64,000 nt of DNA. Origin: Bettongia penicillata ogilbyi. Lineage: Eukaryota > Chordata > Mammalia > Diprotodontia > Potoroidae. The notes beneath the pieces were generated by a model. It had not been told where the DNA came from and ran no database searches. It saw only the letters and a list, made by a program, of their open reading frames with translations. Positions 10,420 to 21,599 of this stretch are shown here, piece by piece (positions within the stretch are counted from its first letter, which is position 1; each line of letters begins with the position of its first letter). The stretch lies in contig JAJHZJ010000809.1 in NCBI GenBank assembly GCA_023548195.1, forward strand, positions 62,001 to 126,000. Direction: 5' to 3'. Position numbers and translations under genes: made by a program.

Positions 10420-12900
10420 CTAATCAATGTTTTGGATGGAGTAGATGGCATTCTTATCAAGTTTACATGGTTACATAAAGCTGGGGGGAGATAGCTGATA
10501 TATTAGGAGGCTAAACCAGGATACAAAAATTTCATCCAGTTTGAAAATTACAAAATTATAATATGAGAACTTAGTTGTATTAATTCATGAATGGTAAGTA
10601 ACCACATGTTTAAGGCAAATTAGGGAAGTCGAACATTTGTCCCATGTTTCATGATGACATCACGGAAGACAGATTATGTCAGTATCTATAAAATGTCCCT
10701 GGGAGCTACTGACAGTATACTAGGATAGGTGGGTCATTCTTACTCATTTTTGTTCTTGGATGGATTTCAAAAAGATTCACTATTTTTCTATATACCTGTG
10801 TAGCTGTATCAGGCATGCCTTACAGTCAAGGTAATAGATGAATGTTTTAAAAATGTTTAATTTCATAATTATACTTGAAATATATTAGGAAGAGCTCCAT
10901 CATCATCTGTATGCCACTTTATTTTTCTGGCTTTAATTTCCTCCTCTGTAAAAATTTTCTCCTTTGAGTTCAGATTCATAGAATGTTAGTTAGATTTCAA
11001 GGTTCTTTCGAAAATCTAATTGAATGTAATATTAGGCTGCTGTTTTGTACAGTATGAGGTCATGAAGAGTACAACGTTTGGCAAGACTAACCAAGCCTGA
11101 AAGATGATTAATTGTATGTCTGTCATTGAAGAACTAACCTAGCTCATTTTGGAGAGGCTCATTACTTTTTGGCCATAGCAACTCTCAAAGGCAAAATAAG
11201 TTGTGATCTGTATTGGTAGATACCCACACCAATGAAATAACATATGTATACCTGAAATATTGCAATGTAGAAGCAACCCAGGAGCCTTAATATTCTTGTA
11301 GAAATATGACTGAATGAAATTAAACAGTAAGAAAATAAGAGTTTCTAGAGTAGAAAGCATACATTCTATGTTTCCCTTTTCACTTTGGGAAAGTGAATTG
11401 GAGTAGGTCAGGACAGTGAGAGGAACAAATTTAAAAATAAATATAAAAGGAACTTCAAGGGAAAAGAGGGATATCAAGTAAGGATCCATAAGTTAGGAAC
11501 AGGGGAAGGAGAGAAATTATTAAGTTTACCACAGGCCGAGCTGGAATAGCCTCCCAACTGGTCCTCTTCCTGTCATTTCTTCCTCTAATGAAGGCTATAC
11601 ATCCTCACAAGATGAACCTGCCTACATCTTCGATTTTGTTGTATTATTCCCTAGTAACTTTTCCTGGAAACAATGGTCCATATTTTTAATACCAACATTC
11701 TGCTGATGTTGTATGGCGGCTAAGAGACATGGAACCTGAGAATCTCTGAAGAACTGAAAATGAATATCACACTGAGGGCATTGGAGAGATCCATGATGCA
11801 TATGAGTGAGCTGCAATATGTAACTAACTAAGGAAAAACAGAAACACAGGAGTGTTTATTTATATGGATTATTTTTCTAATTATTTATCATTAGAAATTA
11901 AAACTGACAAATTTTTACAATATTTCTTAGTTTAAAAAATAGCTATAAAAACCCATTGTATGTTAACACAAATAACATTCATGAAAAATAACTTTCTCAG
12001 AACAACACTTTAGTGAGTAGAGTGGCATTGTTTTAATGTCTGATAGCTGAATTCTCATAACTATTTCTGCATTAATCTGTTGTGAATATTTTGGTTGAAG
12101 TATGTGAAAAAAAATCTGATTTTACCCAGATATATAGTTGGGAAATCAAAGAATTTCTTTTAATAGATAGATAACATTTTAGTAATATTATGAAAGTAGT
12201 TTTGACCTCATAGATCTCCAAAAGAGTCACACTGACCCCTAAAGATCCATGCACAAAATTTTGAGAATTTGTAATCTGAATTTTGTTGAAACTAAAAGAG
12301 GTTGGAAAAAATTGGGTAAAACCAGTAATGTTATTTAAAACCAGGTGTTTTCACCTTTGCCTGTTAAAGAAGTTACAGCTATCATTTATAAGAGTTGTAA
12401 GATTGTCAACTAAGTCTTTGAAGTTGCTGTTTAAATACTAAACCTGAAATTATTAATTGGTCACTGTGTAGAAAGAAATGAATGGAGTAAAAATTTGTTG
12501 GGACTGGCTCTGCCCAACTGGTTCTGCAGAACAGTCCTCATGTATCTGGGGGTTGGCAGGCATGGGATTAATGCCAATTCCTTTTGTTTTGTAAAATTAC
12601 CAAGGCTCCTTTCATGTGGACAAGGTCATCAGTCCTAAGAGAAATCTGTCTGAAACAAAGAACTGTATTTGGCTTTAAGTTGAGATTAATGAAATTTGCT
12701 GTTTAAGGTAAAAGCATTTGGGACCATGGATATTTTAAGTTTGAATTCGGGTATAGTTGTCTGCATTAAATCAGTATCTGAGAGAATATGCCACAAGTTG
12801 CTGAGAGGGACTGTAATCCCTCATCCTGTACTGTCATCAGGTGAAATTTGTATCTGGAGAGGAAACACCAAGGGGACAATTCTAGACTCAATCTAGGATG
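10420..12900. other. Unassigned intergenic DNA
   Basis: About 2.5 kb of AT-rich sequence with no recognisable coding or repeat family. The part next to the provirus (12485-12900) may hold decayed retroviral leader or matrix sequence, but I found no 5' LTR or primer-binding site. Confidence 0.4.
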
Positions 12901-12959
12901 GGATCCCCCTGGCCAGTTTCCCCATTGTGTCCCTTTATAAAAGAATGTTTCCCACCTGA

Positions 12960-13570
12960 CTGTTCCTGGATCTTTAATACAGATACTGCATGATTGGAAA
13001 ATTTCACTGCTACCTGAATTCAAACAGAGTTAAAAGCTGTTTTGCTCATTGCCAGCAGTTACTCCGGGTGCTTTTTCCCAGTGAGGAATGAGACCGTATC
13101 CTCTTGGAAGCCCGAAAGGGCGTCTTGGAGCCAGATGGCCGCCCCTCCTCTGACCCTGCCCGTCTTAACCACGTACTCCCTGGAACTCGTCCCAGCTGAG
13201 ACCCCAACGATGACCAAAGTAAGGAGGCTTTCGACAGGTATTGCCAGTTGCTTTCGGGAGGGCTTACAGCTGCAGTTAGGATGCCCACAAAAATGTCTAA
13301 GGTTAGTGGAATTAGGCAAGGCAAGGATGAGACTCCCTCTGCATATCTCGAGAGATTGATGGAGGCATACAGATTATACACCCCTATTGATCCGGAGGAT
13401 TCAAACAACCGGAGGGCCATAGTAATTGAATTTGTTTCCAATTCTGCTCCTGACATTTGAAAGAAAATCCAGAGAAAGGACAGGTTCGAGGGGAAGAGTC
13501 TAACTGAACTCTTGGAAGTGGCCTGTAAAGTCTCCAGAGCGGTGATTGAGGCCCTAGCTAAAGTTTCCCC
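12960..13570 (+). pseudogene. gag: gag capsid remnant of the provirus
   Basis: Capsid forms the retroviral core. The region aligns by eye with gammaretroviral capsid: a D-W-K-like start near 12990, an L-L-E-A-R-K block near 13090, and the major-homology-like stretch with P-S-A-Y-L-E-R-L and P-x-D-P-E-D near 13330-13400. It is broken by in-frame stops, including a TGA at 13458-13460 directly after the S-A-P-D-I block, and by frame changes upstream. Matrix and nucleocapsid were not recognised. Downstream, a G-rich run (13569-13590) leads into the protease remnant. Confidence 0.85.
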
Positions 13571-13599
13571 GGGGGGGGGGTGTGGGGGGTGGCGGCATC

Positions 13600-14350
13600 C
13601 AGACCTTGGCCCTGAAGAAACCCCTGGACCCGTTATCTCACTCTTCCATCTCAGTTCAGGGGACCACTGGCCAAGTTAGGAACGTTCCTGTAACTACAGC
13701 AAGGGACTTCCACCTAGGCAAGGGCCTGGTTTCTCATTTTTTCCTTGTCATGCCTGATTGCCTGTATCCTTTATCAGGCCGAAACTACAGGCTGTCATTT
13801 CATTCTCTGGCCCTTCCCCTTCTCTGGCATTTGAGCCTCTATCCCAGCTGATGGTATCCTGTCCCCTCTCGGAAGAATCAAGGCTAATGACTGTTTCTGA
13901 TAACCAGCCAGATGTCCCTTCACCTATATTGTCAGAATTTCAGCAAGAAGTTCCCGGCATATGGGCTGAAACCCATCCTTTTGGTTTGGCAAGGCACCAG
14001 CCCTTGAGGTAGTTCTGCTTCCTGCAACTGCCGTGCCAGGTCAGCTAACACTCTTCTCTTGTCTGTTCGTCATCCCAGTTCCGGGGATCTCCGTCCAGCT
14101 CCAGACCTCCGTGAAGTGAACAGCCGGGTAGAAACCCACCATCCTACAGTTCCTACCCATACACCCTTCTCTCCTCTCTGGGTCCTTCTTTAATCTGGTC
14201 CACAGTCCTGGGCTGGGAAGATGCTTTCGCTACTGTTTATGTGCATGACTGTGCATATCGACAAAAGGGTTTGTTGACTTCGGTGGGAAAAGGGGTGAGG
14301 AACCAGCATCAAATATGAGATCTGTTGGATGCAGTCTGGCTACCTAAAGA
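13600..14350 (+). pseudogene. pol: pro-pol remnant (protease, start of RT, RNase H scrap)
   Basis: The protease end shows G-T-T-G-Q and a P-D-C-L-Y-P-L-S-G-R-N motif near 13745-13785. The frame then changes. The RT start has an F-Q-Q-E-V-P-G-I-W-A-E-T segment (about 13935-13970), and farther on an L-R-E-V-N-x-R-V and H-P-T-V-P block (about 14110-14150). The catalytic YxDD region is absent. An RNase H scrap (Y-R-Q-K-G-L-L-T-S) lies near 14256-14285, followed by W-L-P-K-E-V at about 14340. Several deletions and frame shifts are therefore present. Confidence 0.85.
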
Positions 14351-14351
14351 A

Positions 14352-14577
14352 GTTACTGTCATATGGCCCAGTTTTTGTGTCTCAAGGTGTGCAAGCTCTT
14401 TCAAAAGTTATCGGGGTTAGGTGGAAATTACATTGTGCCTATAGGCCCCAGAGTTCAGGTCAGGTAGAAAGGATGAATAGGACCCTGAAGGAGCATATTG
14501 CTAAGCTTAAGGTTGAAACTGGCGAGATCTTGGTGAGTCTCCTTCCTTTTGCTCCTTTCTTTTCTCTGCTTTGGGCT

Positions 14578-14650
<73 letters not shown>

Positions 14651-15000
14651 CCCCCGCTTCGAAATCATGTTCGGAGTATTCCCCCTCAGTTGTTCTGTGA
14701 GTTGTTATACTGAGTATTGTCTTCTCGACTTTTCTAATGATGCCCTCCTCAAGTCCTTACAGGCTCATTGCGAGGTCCGGAGTGCCCTCAAATCTTTCTC
14801 CTCGCTTGAACCTCAGTGGACCGCGCCCTTTCAAGTGGTCCTGTCAAATCCATCAGCGGTTAAGGTCGGAGGACGCAAGGTGTGGATACAACGTTCACAT
14901 ATCAAGCCAGTGGCATCAACGTCTGCCCAGGAGACAGCACATCCGGCTGGGAACCTCAGGCCCCACATTAGATCGTTCTGTTGTTCTCCCTCCTTTTGTC
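14352..15000 (+). pseudogene. pol: Integrase remnant split by a (TC)n microsatellite
   Basis: Integrase inserts proviral DNA. The catalytic-core part has F-V-S-Q, the [12 protein letters not shown] block and V-E-R-M-N-R-T (14365-14490). The zinc-binding N-terminus and the first catalytic aspartate are missing. After a (TC)n run the C-terminal domain appears in another frame (about 14755-14925), with a W-T-A-P-F-Q-V-V-L stretch and a V-W-I-Q-R-S-H-I-K end. Confidence 0.88.
14581..14647 (+). repeat. (TC)n microsatellite
   Basis: About 33 TC units in a row, lying inside the integrase remnant. Expansion here would displace the frame. Confidence 0.97.
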
Positions 15001-15099
15001 TCTCTTCTTTCCTACAAGCTGCTCCAAGACCCATCAACCCATCCCTTACTTGTGGACTCTAAGCAGGACTGGCGATGGGACGGTTATTGCTCAGAATTC

Positions 15100-15866
15100 C
15101 TCCTTTGCGACTGTCAGTTTTCACTTTGATCTGTGCGCCCTCATTGGCCTCTTCACCCGTCTGTCAGGATATGGGTGTGTGACTCATTCGCTAGAGTCAT
15201 GTCCTCCCCAGGTTTATTTGTATTCTGAGCCTGAAGCCCAGGAACACTTCAACCTACAAGGATGTGTTCCCAGGGCTGCTCCTATCCTGATTCCAATTCT
15301 AGTAGAATTGGGTATAGCTGTTCAACAGCCGTGAGCACAGCCACCCTAGTTACAAGCAGCAGCCATTTCAACGCTCTGGGTGCCCGCATAGACCAAGACA
15401 TTAGAGATTTAAAGTCCCAAATCTCGTATCTAGAGTGTGCTTTAGATTCTCTAGCCGAGGTAGTCCTGCAAACTCGGAGGGGTCTAGACCTTCTATTCCT
15501 AAAACAGGGTGGCCTCTGCATGGCTCTAGGGGAGACCTGTTGTTTTTTATTCAAACCACTCTGGGGGTGGTCCAAGAGTCTCTTGCCATGGTCCACAGGC
15601 ATTTGGAAGAACGGGAGTCAATTTGACAACACTCCATGACATGGTTCCAGTCCTTGTTCAACTGGTCACCCTGGTTAACTACTCTGGTGTCTGCCATAGC
15701 GGGACCTCTGGTCCTCCTGTGCCTTGGTCTACTAATAGCCCCTTGCATTGTGAACTGTGCCTCTAAGTACATTAGGGATCGCCTCCAATCTGTTAGACTG
15801 TTTGCTTTGTGCCTGGCTTATTCCCCTTTGGTCTCTGATGAGTCCCCCGTTTGAATTAGTTACATG
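15100..15866 (+). pseudogene. env: Envelope remnant, mainly transmembrane subunit
   Basis: The surface subunit is almost wholly gone. The transmembrane subunit is recognisable: a heptad-rich helix (about 15355-15470), then the CX6CC motif (codons at 15517-15543) typical of gammaretroviral TM, and a membrane-spanning segment with flanking tryptophans (about 15640-15760). The ectodomain frame (15262-15639) is open for 125 codons, but a frame change after CX6CC and a stop at 15624-15626 separate it from the membrane anchor. A cytoplasmic tail ends at 15854. It cannot make a normal envelope protein. Confidence 0.88.
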
Positions 15867-15878
15867 AAAAGGGGGGAG
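15867..15878 (+). promoter_or_regulatory. Polypurine tract
   Basis: AAAAGGGGGGAG immediately before the 3' LTR. This is the usual primer site for plus-strand synthesis. Confidence 0.85.
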
Positions 15879-15883
15879 TAAAA

Positions 15884-16454
15884 TGGACATTAGTCCTCGC
15901 TGGGCCCTAGGTTGAGAGAAATCTGTTAGGTTCCTGGGCAGAGTTGGATAACTTGCCTAGTAAGAGTTTTTCTGTTGTTGGGCCCCTGTCAAAATGTTAT
16001 TCCCCTTTGGTTTAATATCTGATGAGTCGTTAACAGTCATTTTTTGTTTAGTCCATTTGCATGGTAACCACCTGAATCCCCCTAATGTTAGACCAACATT
16101 GCCAGGTAACCACTTTCTGCTGAGCCCCCCCCCACTTTTCTGATTGGCTACCTCTCCTGGCACCTGTTTCTGTTAGGAGCCCTTTGCCTAGTAGCACCCT
16201 GACAACCACCTTCTGTTTGGGGGTTCTTGACTAGCAGCAAGCCCCCCTCTTGCTCTGTCAGAACTCTGTTTGTTGTGGAAACTGCAAGGCTGTACTGAGT
16301 AGCGCCGAAATGCTTAAAATGCACTCACCCAGCTCAGTTCGGGGCTGTCTCCTCTGGGTCTCTCCATGAGGCAGCCACCAGCCTGGCTAATAAATGACGC
16401 TCTCAAAATTCCTAATTGACATTTGCCCGTGACTTGTCAATTACGTCCGTTTCA
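15884..16454 (+). mobile_element. 3' LTR of the provirus
   Basis: Starts TG shortly after the polypurine tract and ends ...CCGTTTCA before SINE sequence. It contains a CCAAT-type box in inverted form (GATTGGCT, near 16142), a possible TATA-like TTAAAA (near 16314) and AATAAA at 16389-16394. No matching 5' LTR was found in the window. Confidence 0.8.
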
Positions 16455-16469
16455 GCTTTAATTATTTGC

Positions 16470-16560
16470 CTGTTCTGAGGTCAGAGGTGAACTCAGGAAA
16501 ATAAGTCTTCCTGACTCCAGCCCTGGAACTCTATTCCACTGGTACCACCTAGCTGCTTCT
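16470..16560 (-). repeat. Marsupial SINE fragment (antisense)
   Basis: 'tctgaggtcagaggtgaactcagg', 'aagtcttcctgactccagccctgg' and 'accacctagctgcttctt' match the antisense SINE head. It directly abuts the LTR, so the provirus or its deletion probably cut this SINE. Confidence 0.8.
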
Positions 16561-17155
16561 TGTGTAATGTTGGTTTAACACCCCTTACTCTCTTGCTATC
16601 CTTTGTCTTAGTAAATTACACCTTCCTTTTCCAAGTGATAACAAGCCTGTTTAATAACTCATTCTTAGGAATGGACAATAGGCTCAGAATGTTAACCTTC
16701 CTGCAGCTTTCTTTAGGTCCCTGTTATCTAGCTATGTTTTTGTTACATGTCTCTCATCACGGCTCCTTGTGCTTCTTGAGATGTCTATCTGTTGATAGGA
16801 TCACAGTGTTCTCAGATCATAAACCTGATACAAAAGTCTGTTCTTTTGAGACCATTTCTTAAGTTAGTTCTTCATTTGCCATATATTCCTTTTTTTTTAA
16901 CCAAAGTAACAATCCTTGACTGAAAGAAAAGAGGCAGAACTACCTGTATACTGAAGTCCTTTAGTTTACTAACATGGACTCATATCCCTGGAGGTTCAGT
17001 TTGTTTCTTCTTACTACGTCATTCATTACTACTTGAAATAACAGAAGTTGGTTTTGTTGGTTTGATTTGATCAGCATTATTAGAAGGCTTCACATCACTA
17101 TCAGTGGGAAATTCTAGGAAAGTGTCCTATTTATATTTCGTTATAATAGTTTTAA
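16561..17155. other. Unassigned DNA
   Basis: No family match. A 100-codon frame (16560-16862) is hydrophobic but unlike any family I know. Confidence 0.35.
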
Positions 17156-17159
17156 TGTA

Positions 17160-17335
17160 ACTCAGTCAGTAAACATTTATTAAGCACCTACTGTATTCCA
17201 AGCACAGTGCTTAGCACTGAGAATACTAATGAAAAGGGAAGCGGGTCCCTTATTCCACGGATCGTACAGTCTAATGAGGGAAGACAGTACACAAAAAGTA
17301 AGCTGAAAACTGGTAGAGGGAAAAGTTACCAGGTG
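17160..17335 (-). repeat. L2 3' end (antisense)
   Basis: Contains 'cagtaaacatttattaagcacctactgtattccaagcacagtgcttagcac', then 'agtctaatgagggaagacagtacac'. Confidence 0.8.
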
Positions 17336-17339
17336 TTTG

Positions 17340-18320
17340 ATGCTTCACGGAATTGACACAAAGCAGAGATACTAATCTGGAAAATTCTGATCTGAGCCCT
17401 CTATAATGGAAGGCTTTGGGAGGAATTTATTGCTCCATTCTCTAACCTTCCAGTTAAAGGGGAGAGGCAACTGAGAGAGGTTGAGTTTAAAACCGAGTCA
17501 ATCAGCACAATACTAAGATTACAGATGACTAGAGTAACTTTATTATATTTATCTCAAATTCCACATGTCCGTGGAATCACCCAAGCAGAGCTGCTGATGG
17601 AAAATGGAGAATTATCATGTAGACAAGTCCTTCTTAGTGACACTTTACCAGGGAATACAAAGAGATCAGTAGTATATCTTCCTACCAAGTTTAGTTGTAG
17701 GGATTCCTGCCTGATTGTTCTGTGGAACATGGGATGTTGGTTTCTTTATGTTGTAAAGCTCCAATAGCATAATTTCTACTTTTTTTTTCTGCACTGATTT
17801 TGATTCTTTTTTGGGTCTTACATTTTTTTTTTCTAGCTAGGTTCTCTCTTGACTGATTTCTTTCATCCTCTCTATAAACCCATAATCTTCGGTAATAAGA
17901 AGAAATATAGATCGATACTCCTTTTCTGCCTTTGGCAAGTATTTATAACTAGGTCATTGCCAAGGTAGGAAGACAAAGAAGCATATAATTCAGTACAACC
18001 TTGAAATAGTTCTTTAGTTCCAAAATGTTTCCTAGAACTATGATTGAGTTAATCTCCTTTGTGACTTCCCTGGTATGCTATTCCATAATCTGTCAGGTGA
18101 GAAATATCCAAAAGTTTAGTAATATTAGATACATATTTAGTTTGGGGACGTTTGATTACAGTGCATTTTCAGATGATTTATTCTTCCATTTAATTTGTAT
18201 TTAGGGGTAGAGGTAGCTTTGAAATATGCTAGATACTTTGTGAAGGGGAAATCAATGTGAGATCATGACTAAAAAATTTTCTATGAGTACTTGGAAATTA
18301 TCATTATGTCAAATTATACC
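17340..18320. other. Unassigned DNA
   Basis: Nothing recognised. Two T-rich runs lie near 17780-17835. The 80-codon frame at 17525-17767 is unsupported. Confidence 0.35.
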
Positions 18321-18324
18321 ATTA

Positions 18325-18445
18325 TCAATCATTGAGCAGGCATTTATTAAGTGCCTGATATTTGTCAGATACTGTGCTAGACACTGAGACCAAAAAAAAG
18401 TGGAGCAGTCCCTGTTCATAAAGGGCTTAAAATCGATGTCTTAAG
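18325..18445 (-). repeat. L2 3' end fragment (antisense)
   Basis: Contains 'gcatttattaagtgcctgatatttgtcagatactgtgctagacactgag'. Confidence 0.75.
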
Positions 18446-18639
18446 CCTTTGTAAAATTGTCTCTGAAAAGTTACCTAGAAATTAAGTTTTTTGCATATTG
18501 TAACAAGATGACTCCACTTGTAAAGGTGACAGTGATCTAATACTTAATTTTCGAAAATTGGTTATTTTATTTACTCAATTTAATTTGGGGCATACCTTAG
18601 ATAGCAAACACTTTTTGGTGACAGTGTTAGTGAACAAAA

Positions 18640-19480
18640 ACCTAAAGAGTACCTATTGTGTTTATCTCAAATTCCACATGTCCAAAATAGAACTTGTGTC
18701 TCCCCAGCAGACCTACCCATCTATTAAACTTACTATTTCTGTCAAAGATACCATCATTCTTTCAGTCTCAGGTTTCTAAACGTAGTGTCACCTTCAGCTC
18801 CGCACTCTTCCTAACCACATCTCCAGTGAGTTGCCAAATTTTGCAACATCTTCTTCACATAGCCACCACTTTTTTCGGATATCCACTTCTCACTTGGCTC
18901 GTTGCAACAGCCTCTTTGTGTTTATTTTCTCCTGATTCCATTGTATCCTTTACACGTCTGCCAAATGTGGGTCTGACCATATCAACTACCAATGGTTCTT
19001 CACGGTCTGTCAGATCAAATATGGAACTCTTCTTTTAAACTCCTTCAGAACCTGGCCCCAAGTTATCATTGAACATTACTGCCCATCTCCTGCTCAGCAA
19101 GCTATCTTTATCTCATTTTCCTTGTCTTTTTCTTGACCATACTCCAGGCTTACAATTGCTTCACCTCCACTGATGAAACTTCAAATAATCCTTTTCTTTC
19201 AGGATGAAACTTAAGCAGCCCCTTTTGCATGAATCGTTTCTTGATCCCCATCCTCAATAGCCATAGTACCCTCCCTCCTAACTTTGTAAAGAACCACCTC
19301 CTAGTGATTCTTATTTTGCTTTTACATAGTGTGGATATTTGTATACTTATCGCCTCTCCCATTAGAGTGTAAGCTCCTGGAGAGTATAAGAGTTGTTTGT
19401 TTCTTTTAATCTTCCACTGCTTACAGTGCCTTGTACATACTAGGTGCTTCACAAATGCTGGTGGATTGAGTGAGATAGAT
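18640..19480 (+). repeat. L2 LINE 3' region (sense)
   Basis: Sense L2 blocks in order: 'attccacatgtccaaaatagaactt', 'ttgcaacatcttcttcacatagcc', 'ggtctgaccatatcaac', 'ccttcagaacctggcccc', 'cctctcccattagagtgtaagctcc', and the 3' end 'acatactaggtgcttcacaaatgctggtgg'. It includes the decayed end of the ORF. Opposite orientation to the L2 at 8.4-9.5 kb. Confidence 0.8.
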
Positions 19481-19669
19481 CTCTGATTCTTTTTCTTCAT
19501 GTTATAAATTGAGGTAGTAGCCTGGTATCCACTGTTCTGGGGTTAAAATAAATTCAATATTTTCAGAACTTTGTGTCAGATTTTCTTAACTGCATTGTTT
19601 CCCATCCATAACTCATTAAACACACTCTTCATATGATAGGATTTAAAACAAGGAGATGGGATCTTAGAG

Positions 19670-19960
19670 ATCTAGCATCTGGCCTCATAAAATGCTAGAT
19701 TTGGAATCAGGAAAACCTGAGTTCAGTTCTTACTAGTTGTGTGACCCCTAGATAAGTCACTTAACTGTCCTAATTCTCAGATCTTCATGTGTGAAATGGA
19801 CTTAATCATAGCACTTAGCCTCATAAGGTTGTTGTGAGGATCAAATTATATGCATATGCATGTATCCCATATATTATTTATGTTATATATAATGACTTCT
19901 CAAACTTTAAAGTGATATGTAAAGTGCTAACTGTAATGACAACAGCTATTATCATGAGTT
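19670..19960 (+). repeat. MIR-type SINE (sense)
   Basis: 'aacctgagttcagttcttactagttgtgtgacc', 'aagtcacttaactgtcc', 'aaggttgttgtgaggatcaaatta' and 'aagtgatatgtaaagtgctaactg' are MIR blocks in the correct order. Confidence 0.85.
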
Positions 19961-19979
19961 GCTATGGTATTACTATTGT

Positions 19980-20105
19980 TATTTATTTTAGAGATGTAAT
20001 AGGTAGCCCCAAGGTCACACAGGTTATATTACCTATGTAACAAAATCAGGATGTCAACCCAGGGTCTTCTGATATCAAATGTAATCTTTTCTGTTACCCC
20101 ATTCC
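19980..20105 (-). repeat. MIR/SINE fragment (antisense)
   Basis: 'ccaaggtcacacaggttat', 'aaaatcaggatgtcaacccagggtcttctga' and 'ctgttaccccattcc' match the antisense SINE end. Confidence 0.65.
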
Positions 20106-20384
20106 CCTGATTCTCTGATTGCATGCTTGTTATTTCCTGAATTAAACGTCCTTTGCCTACCTTTGTCGGAATATAGTAGTGCTGTGGAACTCACACTACC
20201 CTAAAAATCCCTTAAGTTTGCTTTAGCCTTTAGAGTAGACAAAATGAGTGCCCTGTCTTAACTTTCAAGTTAGAAATTCTGTAAGAATGGGTTTGTTTTA
20301 AAAGAGGGTTGGTAGCCTAAGTATAAAAGTTCTAGCCCCAGTGTCTAAAGCTTGTAAATGTGGAGCTCACCTAAGTGAAGATAG

Positions 20385-20430
20385 AATCAGAGTTGGAAGA
20401 GATCTTTGAAATGACCTAATTTAATCCGGG

Positions 20431-20472
<42 letters not shown>
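20385..20472 (+). repeat. SINE head followed by a (CA)n microsatellite
   Basis: 'atcagagttggaagagatctttgaaatgacctaattt' resembles a common marsupial SINE start. It runs into (CA)20 at 20432-20472. Confidence 0.75.
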
Positions 20473-20473
<1 letters not shown>

Positions 20474-20479
20474 CTTAGT

Positions 20480-21365
20480 TAATATTAATGGATATTTGTC
20501 ACACATTCAATCAAGTTGCTATTAAAATATATGTGAATTCATGAAGAATATGCAATTTTGGTAGAGTGGGAAACCCATAGTGCAGAAAGTCCATTTATTT
20601 AAGCAGCTCTCAACCCATCTTATTATTTTTTTGTTTTAAAATTTCTTTCATTGCCAAATTAATCTTTTTTTTTCCTCCGAGGACCCTGATCCAGGTCCTT
20701 GGGAATGACAGGCAGCAAGTGTTACAGGCTGCATTTCAAGCATACAAGTACCTCTAACAATAGATTACAGAATTAAAGAATAATGGGAGAAAAGTACCTG
20801 CCCTCTCTTTTGTGGAAGATGGGGGACAAGGAGTATGGAACATTGCATACACCGTTAAAATCAGCTGATGATGTCATTTTTGCCAAACTGCTGTTTTTCT
20901 TTTCTCTTTTTTATTCTTTGTTACAGGAGATGGTTCTCTGGGATTGGGAGGAGGGAAGGGTTAATTTGGAAATGAAGGGAATGTGTAAACAAAAGATATT
21001 ATTAAAAATTTAAAGAGTACTTCATTGGAAAGCTCTTCAGGTAAAAGTACTGGGAAGAGCAGAGGGAGAAAATATACAATATAATATCATTTTCTTCTGC
21101 TGAAATTGTCTTTTAAATAATTTGTTATATAATATCTTTATGTCAGGAATGTTGGTAATAATGACATACCAAAGAACTGAAAAGTATTTTCGTGATGTAA
21201 TGATAAAACAGGTAGCTAAATATGGTATTGAGAGATTTTTAAGACTTTTTTATATCAAATGTAAAACTTTGTTATAATTCAAAATATTTAGTCTTGTTTT
21301 CTTACCTTATGTTAATAAATAAAAGATAAATGAAAATATCTAATGTAATACTAGTTTTTAATTCA
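20480..21365. other. AT-rich unassigned DNA
   Basis: No gene or repeat recognised. It flanks the CCDC186-like fragment, with no neighbouring exon visible. Confidence 0.35.
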
Positions 21366-21377
21366 AAATAATATTAA

Positions 21378-21597
<220 letters not shown>

Positions 21598-21599
21598 GT

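Larger units (their letters stand above)
12960..16454 (+). mobile_element. Decayed gammaretrovirus-like endogenous retrovirus (5' LTR missing)
   Basis: In order on the plus strand: gag capsid, protease, the first part of reverse transcriptase, an RNase H remnant, integrase, transmembrane envelope, a polypurine tract, and a 3' LTR. The order and motifs fit murine-leukaemia-type gammaretroviruses. Large parts are missing: the 5' LTR, most of RT and RNase H, and most of surface envelope. Frameshifts and stops divide every gene, so it cannot encode a functional virus. It is a fossil. Confidence 0.9.

Noticed and set aside
13569..13590. G-rich run as a programmed frameshift site
   Set aside because: Gammaretroviruses join gag and pol by readthrough, and the surrounding genes are already broken; simple decay suffices.
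16560..16862. 100-codon hydrophobic frame after the provirus
   Set aside because: Does not resemble env or any accessory gene and lies beyond the LTR and a SINE piece.
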